64,000 bases of DNA, from the NCBI RefSeq assembly GCF_000820005.1, contig NZ_CDBL01000034.1, forward strand, positions 236,208 to 300,207, written 5' to 3'. The notes under the pieces were generated by a model. The model did no database searches and was not told the DNA's origin. It saw nothing but the letters and a program-made list of their open reading frames with translations. Position 1 is the stretch's first letter; each line of letters begins with the position of its first letter. The DNA is from Aeromonas piscicola. GTDB taxonomy: Bacteria > Pseudomonadota > Gammaproteobacteria > Enterobacterales > Aeromonadaceae. Below, piece by piece: positions 24,738-36,109 of the stretch. A program made the translations under genes and the position numbers.

Positions 24738-27700
24738 ATGCGTCTGAAATTGATCAAACTCGCCGGTTTCAAGTCGTTTGTCGAGCCGACCCGCATCGAG
24801 TTCTCGGCCGACATGACAGCCGTGGTGGGGCCCAATGGCTGCGGCAAGTCCAACGTGATCGACGCCGTGCGCTGGGTGCTGGGGGAGAGTTCGGCCCGCC
24901 ATCTGCGCGGCGAGAACATGACGGACGTCATCTTCAACGGCTCCATCAACCGCAGCCCCCACGGCCGCGCCTCGGTGGAGCTGGTGTTCGACAATCCCCA
25001 CAACCGGGTGCCCGGTGAATTTGGCCGCTTTACCGAAATTTCGGTGCGCCGCGAGGTGCTGCGCGACGGCTCCAACCATTACCAGATCAACGGCCAGAAG
25101 TGTCGCCGCAAGGATGTCACCGACCTCTTCCTCGGCACAGGCCTGGGCCCGCGCAGCTACGCCATCATAGAGCAGGGCACCGTCAGCCGGCTGGTGGAGT
25201 CGCGCCCCGCCGATCTCAAGCTGTTCATGGAAGAGGCCGCCGGTGTCTCCCGCTACAAGGAGCGGCGCCGGGAAACCGAGCAGCGCATCCGCCATACCCA
25301 GGAGAACCTGGAGCGGCTCGGCGATATCCGCGGCGAGCTGGGATCGCGCCTCGAGCATTTGAAAGCCCAGGCCGAAACCGCAGAGCGTTACAAGCAGCTC
25401 AAGGGCCGCAGTCGCGCCGCCCGGGCCGAGCTCATCGGTTCCGAGCTGTGGGCGCTGGAGACCCGCCTCGGCGAAGCCAAGGCCGAGCTGGCCCAGGCCG
25501 AACAGGCATTGGCGGCGCTGGATGCCAAGCGCACCGCCGACGAGGGACGCCACGTCACCCTGTCGGTGGCCCGCCAGGAGGCCCAGGCCGAGCAGGCGAG
25601 CCGCCAGCAGCAGATTTTTCTCGGTGGTCAGGCCATCGCCCGCCTCGAACAACAGCAACTGCACCAGACCGAGCTTGGCCGTGACTGGCAGGCCCGGCGC
25701 CAGGCGCTCGGCGAGCGTATCGAGGCGATCAAGGCCCAACTGGCCAGCCAGCAGGAGCAGCTGACCGACAGCACCCTCAGAGAGGAGGTTGAATCCGCGC
25801 GACTCGAACAGTGTGAGCAGTTGCTCACCGATCAGCAGGAGGCGCGCCTGGCAGCCGGCGAGCAGCTGGAGCAGGCCCGGCGGCATCAGCAGCAGTGGCA
25901 GCAGCAGCTCAGCCAGTTACAGGGGCGGCTCAATCAGACCCGGGCACAGGTGAACGGTCTGCAGGAGCTGCAGGCCAAGACCCGGCTGGCCCGTCTCAAG
26001 CTGGAGGATGAACAGGCCGGCCCCCTCGGCGGGGAAGGGGAGAGCCTGCAACCCGGGCTCGATGCCCTGACGGCCGAGCTGGCACTCGCGCGCGCCCGGC
26101 TCGCCGAGCTCGATGAACAGTGGCAGGCCAGCGTGGCCCGCCATGAAGAATGCAAATCACAGCAGGGCCAGCAGAGTGGCCTGCTGCGGGAGCTGGACGC
26201 CCGCCTCACCACGCTTGACCAAATTTTGGGGGAGCAGATGGTGGGTGCCACCCTGGCGGATCGGCTGCAGGTTGCGCCCGAATGGGCCCAGGCGCTGGAC
26301 AAGGTGCTGGGGCGCTGGCTCACCGCCCAGCCAGGGGACGAGTGCAACCTTGAGCAGAGCGGACTCTGGATTGGCCCGGCCCTGCCCGCGGTTGCCGGTA
26401 CCCTGGCGGCCCGACTCGAGGGCGATCATATCCCCGCCTTTCTCAACGCCATCTGGCTGGCGGAGAGCCGGGAGGCGGCACTGGCCCGCCAGCCAGGCCT
26501 CCTGGCCGGTGAGTCGGTACTGACCCCGGCGGGAGACTGGTTTGGTCCCAACTGGGCTGACCTTGGTCAGGGCGGGGCGCTCGGCACTCTGGCGCTGCTT
26601 GGTGAACGTGAGCGGTTACACACTGAACTGACGGCAGGCCGGCAGGTGCTTGGCCGGTTGGATGAGCAACTGGGTGCGGCCGATGCCGAGCGCGCCCGGC
26701 TGCACGGCGCCTTCGAGCTGGTCCAGCGCACCGTGCGCGAGCAGGAGCGACAGTGGCAGCAATTGCGTGAAGCCTGGAGCCTGCGCGAGGGCCAGCGCCA
26801 GGAGCGGTTGCAGCGGCTCGGCCAGCTTGGCGAAGAGCTGATCAGGCTGGACCAGGAGCAGGCCGAGGAGGCGCAGCGACTGGCCACGGCCCTGCAGCAG
26901 CTCGAGCTCGATGAAGCGCGGCTCGGCGAATTGCAGGAGCAGGGCGAGCCGCTGGCTCAGGCGCTGCAACTTGCCCAGGAGCGGGTCAGCAGTGCCGAGC
27001 GGGCGGTGGAAGAGGCTCGCTTGCGCCGGGAGCAGCAGCAGGCCGGCTGCCAGCGTTTGCAGCTGGAGCTGCAGAATCAGCGCCAGCTCATCACGCTGCG
27101 TGAGCAGGAGCTGGCCAGGCTCGGACTGGAATTGGCCGAACTCAAGGAGCCCGGAGCCACGCCGGGTCAGGATCTGTCGCCCCTGCTGGCCGAGCAACGC
27201 AACCTTGAAGCACTGCAACTTGCCTGCCATCAAAGGCTGGCAGAGTTGGAGCGACAACTGACCGAACTGGAGCAGGCCCGCAGCGTTGATCACAAGCAGC
27301 TGGTGACCCTGCAGGAGAAGCTGGCCCAGCTCAGATTGGAGCGCGAGCGCAACCTGACCCGCCGTCAGGGGCTGCATGAGCAGTTCGAGGAGCTGGGGGT
27401 ACGGCTGGTGGATCTTGATCAGGCTGTCTTGATCGCCGCCGATCGCGGCAAGTTGCGTCAGGAGCTCCAGATGTTGGAGGTACAGGTGGAGGCACTTGGC
27501 GCCATCAACCTGGCTGCGCTGGAGGAGTACGAAGAGGCGAAAACCCGCTCAACCTACCTGGAAAACCAGTGTCAGGATCTTGAGCAAGCGCTGGAAACTT
27601 TGAGCCAAGCCATTAAAAGAATTGATAAAGAAACACAAATACGCTTCCGTGACACTTTCGATAAGGTCAACGAAGATTTAAAATCCCTCTTTCCAAAAGT

Positions 27701-28112
27701 GTTTGGGGGAGGCAGTGCCTGGCTTGAGCTGACCTCGGATGATCTTTTGGAGGCCGGAGTGAGCATCATGGCAAGACCTCCGGGTAAGAAGAATGCTACC
27801 ATTGCCCTGCTTTCCGGGGGGGAGAAGGCGTTAACCGCACTTGCGCTGGTTTTTGCCATCTTCAGACTCAATCCAGCACCATTTTGTCTGCTGGATGAGG
27901 TGGATGCACCGCTCGATGAAGTGAACGTCGGTCGCTTCTGTTCTCTTGTCAAAGAGATGTCGAGCACAGTACAGTTCGTTTACATCAGTCATAATAAGGT
28001 CTCCATGGAGATGGCTGAGCAGCTGGTTGGCGTCACGATGCAAGAGCCCGGGGTTTCTCGCATTGTGTCGGTCGATATCGGTGAAGCCGTCGCTTTGGCT
28101 GAGCAAAACTAG
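24738..28112 (+). CDS. smc: Chromosome segregation ATPase SMC
   Basis: SMC subunit of the Smc-ScpAB condensin. The 1124-residue protein has Walker A GPNGCGKSN at residues 31-39 and an R-loop region. A coiled coil to about 500 (very rich in Gln, Glu and Leu) precedes a hinge at about 500-640 (GATLADRLQVAPEWAQALDKVLGRWL). The returning coiled coil is followed by signature LLSGGEKALTALAL near 1025 and Walker B FCLLDEVDAPLDEVNV near 1051. It begins an smc-zipA-ligA block, with zipA 15 bases downstream. Presence of SMC rather than MukB at this site fits Aeromonas and Pseudomonas. Confidence 0.96.
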   Translation: MRLKLIKLAGFKSFVEPTRIEFSADMTAVVGPNGCGKSNVIDAVRWVLGESSARHLRGENMTDVIFNGSINRSPHGRASVELVFDNPHNRVPGEFGRFTEISVRREVLRDGSNHYQINGQKCRRKDVTDLFLGTGLGPRSYAIIEQGTVSRLVESRPADLKLFMEEAAGVSRYKERRRETEQRIRHTQENLERLGDIRGELGSRLEHLKAQAETAERYKQLKGRSRAARAELIGSELWALETRLGEAKAELAQAEQALAALDAKRTADEGRHVTLSVARQEAQAEQASRQQQIFLGGQAIARLEQQQLHQTELGRDWQARRQALGERIEAIKAQLASQQEQLTDSTLREEVESARLEQCEQLLTDQQEARLAAGEQLEQARRHQQQWQQQLSQLQGRLNQTRAQVNGLQELQAKTRLARLKLEDEQAGPLGGEGESLQPGLDALTAELALARARLAELDEQWQASVARHEECKSQQGQQSGLLRELDARLTTLDQILGEQMVGATLADRLQVAPEWAQALDKVLGRWLTAQPGDECNLEQSGLWIGPALPAVAGTLAARLEGDHIPAFLNAIWLAESREAALARQPGLLAGESVLTPAGDWFGPNWADLGQGGALGTLALLGERERLHTELTAGRQVLGRLDEQLGAADAERARLHGAFELVQRTVREQERQWQQLREAWSLREGQRQERLQRLGQLGEELIRLDQEQAEEAQRLATALQQLELDEARLGELQEQGEPLAQALQLAQERVSSAERAVEEARLRREQQQAGCQRLQLELQNQRQLITLREQELARLGLELAELKEPGATPGQDLSPLLAEQRNLEALQLACHQRLAELERQLTELEQARSVDHKQLVTLQEKLAQLRLERERNLTRRQGLHEQFEELGVRLVDLDQAVLIAADRGKLRQELQMLEVQVEALGAINLAALEEYEEAKTRSTYLENQCQDLEQALETLSQAIKRIDKETQIRFRDTFDKVNEDLKSLFPKVFGGGSAWLELTSDDLLEAGVSIMARPPGKKNATIALLSGGEKALTALALVFAIFRLNPAPFCLLDEVDAPLDEVNVGRFCSLVKEMSSTVQFVYISHNKVSMEMAEQLVGVTMQEPGVSRIVSVDIGEAVALAEQN

Positions 28113-28127
28113 AAAGAGAAGCAGCTA

Positions 28128-29252
28128 ATGCAGGAATTGCGTTACATCTTGGTTGCCCTGGGCGGTATTGCTATTGCGGCATTGCTCATTCACGGGTTGT
28201 GGAGCAACAGAAAGAATCGTCAGGCACCGATCAAAGAGAAACCTCTGGGCCGGATGGAATCCAAATCACGGACTCGTGACAATGACGCCTTCGACAGCGA
28301 TGGCATAGGTCAGGTGCGTGTGGTCAGTGGCAGCCGTCGTGCCGAGCCCAAGCTCCACAGCGACGAGGCTCGCCAGCCGGATGTCAGCCGCCGCGCCCCC
28401 GTCCCCGCCTTCGATGATGAGGATGATGACGCCGAGCTGCCACCGCCCGTGGTGCGCAAGCCTGCCGCTCGCCCGGTTGCCCCTCCCCCCGTCTACGAAG
28501 AGGACGAGGAGGAGTTCGAGGAGCCCCTGGCCGAGACAGCAGAGGAAGCGCCCGCAGCGCCGGTGCGCAAGCCTGCCCAGGTGATCCGTCGTACCCCGGT
28601 ACACCGTTCCCGTCCCCAGCGCGAGCCGCTGCTGCAACCGCTGGATGATGAACCCCTGGTCGAACCGGCTTATGCCACAGCCCCGACGTTTGGTGTGCGC
28701 GAACCGGTTCAGGCGCCGGCTCCCGAATACAAGCAGGCCCGTTATGCAGTCCCCGAGCCTGCCTACGAGGAGCCCGTGTATGAAGAGCCCGTCCGCGAGC
28801 CGCTGATGGATACCCCGCCGGTCGAGAAGATCTGGCAGGATGTCTATGTCATCAACCTGATGGCGCGCCCCGGTCACGACCTGCAAGGGGCCACCCTGCT
28901 GGCCTCCCTGATGGCGCTGGGCTTCAAGTTTGGCGAGATGGACATCTTCCATCGCCATGAGGATCTCAACGGCAAGGGTGAAGTGCTCTTCTCCATGATC
29001 AACATGGTCAAGCCGGGCACCTTCAATCCCTACCGGATGGAGCAGTTCGACACCCCGGGTGTCTCCTTGTTCATGCAGTTGCCGCTGCGCAGCAATGCCG
29101 CCTTTGCCTTCGAGCACATGCTGCAGGCTGCCGACCAGCTGGCCAGCGATCTGGATGCCATGCTGACTGACATGGATCGCAGCCCGCTGAGCGACGAGAC
29201 CATAGCCCGTTACCGGCACGAACTGGCTGCCTACGAGGCCAGTCGCGACTAA
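28128..29252 (+). CDS. zipA: Cell division protein ZipA
   Basis: Bitopic inner-membrane protein that tethers FtsZ to the membrane. The 374-residue product has an N-terminal membrane helix (YILVALGGIAIAALLIHGLW, residues 6-25), a short basic segment, and a long Pro/Glu/Ala/Arg-rich linker with repeated EEP and EEPV units (about 45-225). The C-terminal FtsZ-binding domain (about 235-374) contains WQDVYVINLMARPGHDLQG, GMDIF-like GEMDIFHRHED, and MVKPGTFNPYRMEQFDTPGV. Co-transcription with smc is likely from the 15-base gap; a terminator follows. Confidence 0.95.
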   Translation: MQELRYILVALGGIAIAALLIHGLWSNRKNRQAPIKEKPLGRMESKSRTRDNDAFDSDGIGQVRVVSGSRRAEPKLHSDEARQPDVSRRAPVPAFDDEDDDAELPPPVVRKPAARPVAPPPVYEEDEEEFEEPLAETAEEAPAAPVRKPAQVIRRTPVHRSRPQREPLLQPLDDEPLVEPAYATAPTFGVREPVQAPAPEYKQARYAVPEPAYEEPVYEEPVREPLMDTPPVEKIWQDVYVINLMARPGHDLQGATLLASLMALGFKFGEMDIFHRHEDLNGKGEVLFSMINMVKPGTFNPYRMEQFDTPGVSLFMQLPLRSNAAFAFEHMLQAADQLASDLDAMLTDMDRSPLSDETIARYRHELAAYEASRD

Positions 29253-29280
29253 GACTCCACGCGGGTCGAGTACATCAAGA

Positions 29281-29308
29281 GTGCGGTACCCCGGTGCCGC
29301 ATTTTTGT
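29281..29308 (+). terminator. Terminator after zipA
   Basis: GTGCGGTACC and GGTGCCGCAT form a stem with one G-T wobble, followed by TTTTTG, in the 101-base gap before ligA. ligA would then rely on readthrough or its own promoter. Confidence 0.7.
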
Positions 29309-29320
29309 TTGTGCAGTTAA

Positions 29321-31360
<2,040 letters not shown>

Positions 31361-31400
31361 GTCGCCCAGGCCAAGCTTGCTAGCAGCGCAACCCGATAAG

Positions 31401-31437
31401 AGAGAACCCGGCATGGCCGGGTTCTCTCTTTGTTTTT
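31401..31437 (+). terminator. Terminator of ligA
   Basis: AGAGAACCCGGC-atg-GCCGGGTTCTCT (31401-31427) followed by CTTTGTTTTT. It may also stop the convergent minus-strand gene. Confidence 0.88.
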
Positions 31438-31447
31438 GGGTGGTGAA

Positions 31448-32419
31448 TCACTCACGCCAGAGGATCTTGTTGCGCCACTTGTCGGGCAGGGTGAGCTGCC
31501 AGCGGGCCAGCTCCTGCTTGCTGAACACATATTCGCCGCGCAGGGCGGCGCGTGGTGCCAGCGTTTTGGGTTGGGCCCCCGCCAGGATGGCGTTGACGAG
31601 ATCGGCCGCTTTCGCCCCCTGATCGCGCCCATCCAGCACCAGGCCGCCGATGGCCTTGCCTGGGCCCACAGTGAACTCCCAGAAGCAGAACAGGGGCACA
31701 GGACTGTGGGCACTGGTCCACTCCAGCACAGTCTGTTCGCTCACGTGCTTGCCATCATCATCTACCAGCGTGTGGTAGAGGCCGATAAAGATGGCTTCGT
31801 AGCCATTTTTTTTGGCGTTGAGCACCGCCTCCTGCCACAGGCTGTAGTCACCTATGAGCTGGCTGTTGACCCGGGTCTGGCCGACCCGCAGATCGGTCTG
31901 GGTCTTGAACTCGTCCTCGATGGCGGTGAGCGCCACGTTGCTGGAATCAAACAGCACCAGTGCTTTCTTGATGCCGCCCATCAGCTGGCTCATCTCGCTG
32001 ATATTGCGCTTGAGCAGGGGGCGCTCCAGTACGCCTGTGATCTTGGGGTGACCGACCAGCCCCTTGTGGCGCGGGTTCTCGTTCATGCCGAGAAACACCA
32101 CTGGGGTGCCGAGGGAGGCAATCTCATTGGCCAGATAGTTGATGGCGTTGTCGTCACCAAGCACCACCAGATCCGGCTTGACCTGCTGGTAGAAGGCCAG
32201 CGCCTGTTCGGCAATCTTGTCGAAATCACCATTGGGGTGGCGCTTGGTGTCCATGTAGAAGTGGCTGATGTGATTCTTGCCGCTCAGATGGGCCTGCAGG
32301 CTGGCGTTGTAACTCTGATCCCACAGGTATTCGGGGTGATAGCTGCTGATCACCAGGATCTCGGCCGCCCACAACCGGCAGGGCAGGAGGCACAGCAGCA
32401 GTAGCAGGGTCTTGGCCAT
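31448..32419 (-). CDS. Periplasmic ABC-type substrate-binding-like protein (orphan)
   Basis: A roughly 323-residue secreted protein: signal peptide MAKTLLLLLCLLPCRLWA followed by a two-lobed periplasmic-binding fold resembling the PF04392 group (ISSYHPEYLWDQSYNASLQ, KPDLVVLGDDNAINYLANE, GTPVVFLGMNENPR, ITGVLERPLLKRNIS, GGLVLDGRDQGAKAADLVNAILAG). Such domains also occur as the sensory part of receptors. No permease, ATPase or signalling partner is adjacent. Start at ATG 32419 is preferred because it puts the signal peptide at the N-terminus; a longer frame begins at 32455. Confidence 0.78.
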   Translation of the reverse strand: MAKTLLLLLCLLPCRLWAAEILVISSYHPEYLWDQSYNASLQAHLSGKNHISHFYMDTKRHPNGDFDKIAEQALAFYQQVKPDLVVLGDDNAINYLANEIASLGTPVVFLGMNENPRHKGLVGHPKITGVLERPLLKRNISEMSQLMGGIKKALVLFDSSNVALTAIEDEFKTQTDLRVGQTRVNSQLIGDYSLWQEAVLNAKKNGYEAIFIGLYHTLVDDDGKHVSEQTVLEWTSAHSPVPLFCFWEFTVGPGKAIGGLVLDGRDQGAKAADLVNAILAGAQPKTLAPRAALRGEYVFSKQELARWQLTLPDKWRNKILWRE

Positions 32420-32863
32420 GTCGGGTCCCGTCGATAGCAATGACATTCCACTCATTATGCCTGTTTTGCGCCAGACATGCCCTCGTCAACGACTGTCGCA
32501 GGGGGGGGATTTTTTTCTGTCACGGTCCCGTCGAACGCCAGCCCGCACCAGGCTTGAGAATGGCCTTGTATGGGGCTGCTTTTCACTGGTCGCGAACTGC
32601 GCCACTCGCCTCAAAACCTGTTCTGGATCAAGAAATACAGCCGTGCTTTGGTGCCTAATAGACACCACATATAGGGACGCATTCATATAAAACACCTATA
32701 TGTTGTGTTATTAAGCTGTGTACAAGCTGTTCTCTTCTCATCGTCAGCCCTGGCTTGTCAAGTCTCGGCTGAATTTATTTGCGCCCAGGACGAGGCGTGG
32801 AGAAGGGCACCAAACAAGGGTAAGCCGAAGGCGATAGCCTGGCCTTTTAAACGGGAAAAACGC
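32420..32863. other. Intergenic region upstream of nrdD
   Basis: 444 bases with no convincing gene. It contains a run of eight G (32501-32508) closely followed by seven T, two NrdR boxes, and an untranslated leader of about 150 bases before nrdD. Confidence 0.6.
32662..32708 (+). promoter_or_regulatory. Tandem NrdR boxes upstream of nrdD
   Basis: Two elements, ACACCACATATAGGGA (32662-32677) and CACCTATATGTTGTGT (32693-32708), each match 12 of 16 positions of the NrdR consensus ACACWATATATWGTGT. Their starts are 31 bases apart, the three-helical-turn spacing typical of NrdR box pairs. A -10-like CATATAAA lies between them, so NrdR binding would block transcription of nrdDG when deoxynucleotides are plentiful. 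Confidence 0.78.
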
Positions 32864-34981
32864 ATGAAACCGGTTGTGATCAAACGTGATGGATGTCGCG
32901 CACCATTCAATGCCAAGCTGATTGCCGAGGCAGTGGGCCGAGCGGCAGAGGCGGTCAGTCAGGCCAATCCGACCCTGGGTGAGCGCGTTGCCGCCGCCGT
33001 CAGTCAGGAGCTGGAAGGGCGTGGCGAGGTGGATATCCACGAGATCCAGAACCGGGTCGAGAACCACCTGATGGCTTCCGACGACAAGGCCATCGCCCGT
33101 GCCTATATCGAATATCGTCACGACCGGGATCAGGCTCGCGAGGCCCGCGGCCGATTGGCTCAGGAGATCCGTGGCCTGGTGGAGCAGACCAACGCGGCCC
33201 TGCTCAACGAGAACGCCAACAAGGATTCCAAGGTGATCCCGACCCAGCGCGATCTGCTGGCCGGCATCGTTGCCAAGCACTACGCCACCAGCCACATGTT
33301 GCCCCGCGACGTGGTGCAGGCCCACGAGAGCGGCGATCTGCACTTCCACGATCTCGACTACTCTCCCTTCTTCCCCATGTTCAACTGCATGCTGATCGAC
33401 CTGAAGGGGATGCTGACCCACGGCTTCAAGATGGGCAATGCGGAGATAGATACCCCCAAATCCATCAGCACGGCCACCGCCGTGACCGCCCAGATCATTG
33501 CCCAGGTGGCGAGCCACATCTATGGCGGCACCACCATCAACCGCATTGACGAGGTGCTGGCTCCCTATGTGACCATCAGCTGGCAGAAACATAGGGAAGT
33601 GGCCGAGGAGTGGGGTATTGCCGATGTGGATGCCTACGCCATGGCCCGCACCGAGAAGGAGTGTTACGACGCCTTCCAGTCGCTGGAGTACGAGGTCAAT
33701 ACCCTGCACACCGCCAACGGCCAGACCCCCTTCGTCACCTTCGGCTTCGGCCTTGGCGACAGCTGGGAGTCGCGCATGATCCAGGGTGCCATCCTCAGCA
33801 ACCGCATCGCCGGCCTTGGCAAGAACAGAAAGACCGCCGTGTTCCCGAAACTGGTGTTCGCCATCAAGGATGGCCTCAACCACAAGCAGGGCGATCCCAA
33901 CTACGACATCAAGCAGCTGGCGCTGGAGTGTGCCTCCAAGCGCATGTATCCGGACATACTCAATTACGACCAGGTGGTCAAGGTGACCGGTTCCTTCAAG
34001 ACCCCCATGGGCTGCCGCTCCTTCCTCGGGGCTTATGAGGAAAATGGCGAGCTGATCCATGAAGGTCGCAACAACATAGGGGTGGTCAGCCTCAACCTGC
34101 CGCGCATCGCCCTGAAATCCCGTGACGAAGCGGATTTCTGGGACAAGCTGGATGCCACCCTGCGAGTGGCCAAGACGGCGCTCATGTATCGCATCGAGCG
34201 GCTGGATGGCGTCAAGGCGCGGGTCGCCCCGATCCTCTATATGGAAGGGGCCTGCGGGGTGCGGCTCAAGGCCGACGACAACGTCAGCGAGATCTTCAAG
34301 CACGGTCGCGCCTCCATTTCGCTCGGTTACATAGGGGTGCACGAGACCATCAACGCCCTGTTCGGCACTGATGTCCATCTGTTTGACAGCGACACCCTGC
34401 GCCAGAAGGCCGTCGCCATCATAGCGCGGCTCAAGGCGGCGACCGATGAGTGGAAAGAGGAGACAGGCTACGGTTTTAGCCTCTACTCCACCCCGAGCGA
34501 GAACCTCTGTACCCGTTTCTGCCGCATCGATGCCAAGGAGTTTGGCGTGGTGGCTGGTGTGACCGACAAGGGCTATTACACCAACAGCTTCCACCTCGAC
34601 GTGGAGAAGCAGGTGAACCCGTACGACAAGCTGGACTTTGAGGCGCCCTATCCGCCCATCGCCAGCGGCGGCTTCATTTGCTACGGCGAGTACCCCAATA
34701 TCCAGCACAACCTGGAAGCGCTCGAAAACGTCTGGGACTACAGCTATGACAGGGTGCCCTACTACGGCACCAACACCCCGATTGACGAGTGCTACGACTG
34801 CGGCTTTACCGGCGAGTTCGAGTGTACCTCCAAGGGCTTTACCTGCCCGCGCTGTGGCAACCACGACCCGGCCAAGGTGTCGGTGACCCGCCGTGTCTGC
34901 GGCTATCTCGGCAGTCCGGATGCGCGCCCCTTCAATGCGGGCAAGCAGGAAGAAGTGAAGCGCCGCGTCAAACATATGTAA
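32864..34981 (+). CDS. nrdD: Anaerobic ribonucleoside-triphosphate reductase NrdD
   Basis: Class III reductase making dNTPs without oxygen. The 705-residue product has an N-terminal ATP-cone (VVIKRDGCRAPFNAKLIAEAV), the glycyl-radical barrel (HFHDLDYSPFFPMFNCMLIDL), a zinc site (CYDCGF and CPRCGN near residues 643-664), and the radical-bearing Gly in RVCGYLGS near residue 680. ATG 32864 starts MKPVVIKRDG as in E. coli (712 residues); the longer open frame upstream has no RBS. nrdG follows 100 bases on. Confidence 0.96.
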   Translation: MKPVVIKRDGCRAPFNAKLIAEAVGRAAEAVSQANPTLGERVAAAVSQELEGRGEVDIHEIQNRVENHLMASDDKAIARAYIEYRHDRDQAREARGRLAQEIRGLVEQTNAALLNENANKDSKVIPTQRDLLAGIVAKHYATSHMLPRDVVQAHESGDLHFHDLDYSPFFPMFNCMLIDLKGMLTHGFKMGNAEIDTPKSISTATAVTAQIIAQVASHIYGGTTINRIDEVLAPYVTISWQKHREVAEEWGIADVDAYAMARTEKECYDAFQSLEYEVNTLHTANGQTPFVTFGFGLGDSWESRMIQGAILSNRIAGLGKNRKTAVFPKLVFAIKDGLNHKQGDPNYDIKQLALECASKRMYPDILNYDQVVKVTGSFKTPMGCRSFLGAYEENGELIHEGRNNIGVVSLNLPRIALKSRDEADFWDKLDATLRVAKTALMYRIERLDGVKARVAPILYMEGACGVRLKADDNVSEIFKHGRASISLGYIGVHETINALFGTDVHLFDSDTLRQKAVAIIARLKAATDEWKEETGYGFSLYSTPSENLCTRFCRIDAKEFGVVAGVTDKGYYTNSFHLDVEKQVNPYDKLDFEAPYPPIASGGFICYGEYPNIQHNLEALENVWDYSYDRVPYYGTNTPIDECYDCGFTGEFECTSKGFTCPRCGNHDPAKVSVTRRVCGYLGSPDARPFNAGKQEEVKRRVKHM

Positions 34982-35081
34982 GCGCACAGGCGATGAAGAG
35001 CTGGCCCCTGACTCAAGGGGCCATTTTCATTGGAGGGCGGCAGCCATGCCGCATTCCCGTGAACGAGGCAGGAAACAAGCG

Positions 35082-35594
35082 ATGCACTACCACCAATACT
35101 ACCCGGTCGATGTGATCAATGGCCCCGGCACCCGCGCCACCCTGTTTGTGTCGGGCTGCGAGCACCAGTGCCCGGGTTGCTACAACCAGAGCACCTGGCG
35201 GCTCGATGGCGGCAAGCCGTTTGATGAGGCGATGAGTGATCGCATCATTGCGGATCTCAACGACAGCCGTATCAAACGGCGAGGTCTGTCGCTCTCCGGT
35301 GGTGATCCGCTCCACCCCGCCAACGTGCCCCAGGTGCTGGCGTTGGTGAAGCGGGTGCGGGCCGAGTGCCCCGGCAAGGACATCTGGTGCTGGACCGGCT
35401 ATCTGCTCGGCGAACTGTCAGAGGCCCAGCGCGAGCTGGTCGCCCTGCTGGACGTGCTGGTGGATGGCAAGTTCGAGAAGGCGCTGGCAGATCCCGGTCT
35501 GCTCTGGCGTGGTAGCAGCAACCAGCAGATCCACGACCTCAAGGCCTGGCGCGAGCAACCGGGGGAGCGGATCCCCTGTTTCACTCAGTCGTGA
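35082..35594 (+). CDS. nrdG: NrdD-activating radical SAM enzyme NrdG
   Basis: Generates the glycyl radical on NrdD using S-adenosylmethionine and a 4Fe-4S cluster. The 170-residue product carries the cluster motif CEHQCPGC (Cys 26, 30, 33), GLSLSGGDPLHPANV and DIWCWTGYLLGEL. ATG 35082 follows AGGAAA; an earlier in-frame ATG at 35046 would add 12 residues. Operon with nrdD. Confidence 0.95.
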   Translation: MHYHQYYPVDVINGPGTRATLFVSGCEHQCPGCYNQSTWRLDGGKPFDEAMSDRIIADLNDSRIKRRGLSLSGGDPLHPANVPQVLALVKRVRAECPGKDIWCWTGYLLGELSEAQRELVALLDVLVDGKFEKALADPGLLWRGSSNQQIHDLKAWREQPGERIPCFTQS

Positions 35595-35685
35595 GCGGCC
35601 CTTTGTTTCGTTTGCAGTTGAGGCCAAGGCTGTTTATGGTGAGCCCATCCCGAACCGTGAAACATCTTTGACGAGGAAGTGCGAG

Positions 35686-35856
35686 ATGAACAATCTGCTC
35701 AAGATCTTGCTGGCCATTTTTCTGCCCCCCGTGTGCGCCTTTATCCAAGTAGGCTTCAGCCTGCACTTTTTCATCAACATAGTGCTGACCCTGCTCGGCG
35801 GCCTGCCCGGTATGGTGCATGCGCTCTGGCTGGTGGTGAGCGACAAACGCGGCTGA
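35686..35856 (+). CDS. Pmp3/YqaE (UPF0057)-family small membrane peptide
   Basis: A 56-residue protein of two membrane helices with the family pattern (LAIFLPPVCAFIQVGFSLHFFINIVLTLLGGLPGMVHALWLVV). Members are stress-induced inner-membrane proteolipids in bacteria, yeast and plants; exact role unclear. ACGAGGAA lies before the ATG and a strong terminator follows the gene. Confidence 0.88.
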   Translation: MNNLLKILLAIFLPPVCAFIQVGFSLHFFINIVLTLLGGLPGMVHALWLVVSDKRG

Positions 35857-35879
35857 ATCAGGTCCTCTGTTGCATGCTG

Positions 35880-35907
35880 AGCCAACCCGACCGGGTTGGC
35901 TTTTTTT
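35880..35907 (+). terminator. Terminator of the Pmp3-like gene
   Basis: AGCCAACCCG-acc-GGGTTGGCT followed by seven T. Confidence 0.9.
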
Positions 35908-35984
35908 ATGATGCTCAAACGGAGTCGACTTGTTACCGTCACTGGTCGGCAACCATGCCGGAGGATGACGCAGCGTCGTCCTGA

Positions 35985-36080
35985 ATCGACTCAACCAAGA
36001 CACGCTATCGGGTGTATGAGCAGAACCCGGACACCATACGGGTGCGTGCAGTGAGTCGCTTCGATGACGGGGTCATATAA
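35985..36080 (+). pseudogene. Possible short coding relic
   Basis: A 31-codon open stretch between a TGA and TAA, without a start codon, reads ...TRYRVYEQNPDTIRVRAV... and looks protein-like in composition, but no family is recognised. It lies in the 250-base gap between the Pmp3-like gene and mliC. It could equally be chance. Confidence 0.15.
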
Positions 36081-36082
36081 CA

Positions 36083-36105
36083 AAATCCCGGCCAGGCCGG
36101 GATTT
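36083..36105 (-). terminator. Terminator of mliC
   Basis: AAATCCCGGCC-a-GGCCGGGATTT hairpin immediately past the mliC stop, with TTTTG on the minus strand. Confidence 0.75.
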
Positions 36106-36109
36106 CTCA

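Noticed and set aside
32744..34987. 747-codon minus-strand open frame opposite nrdD
   Set aside because: Antisense shadow; nrdD on the plus strand has all glycyl-radical and zinc motifs.
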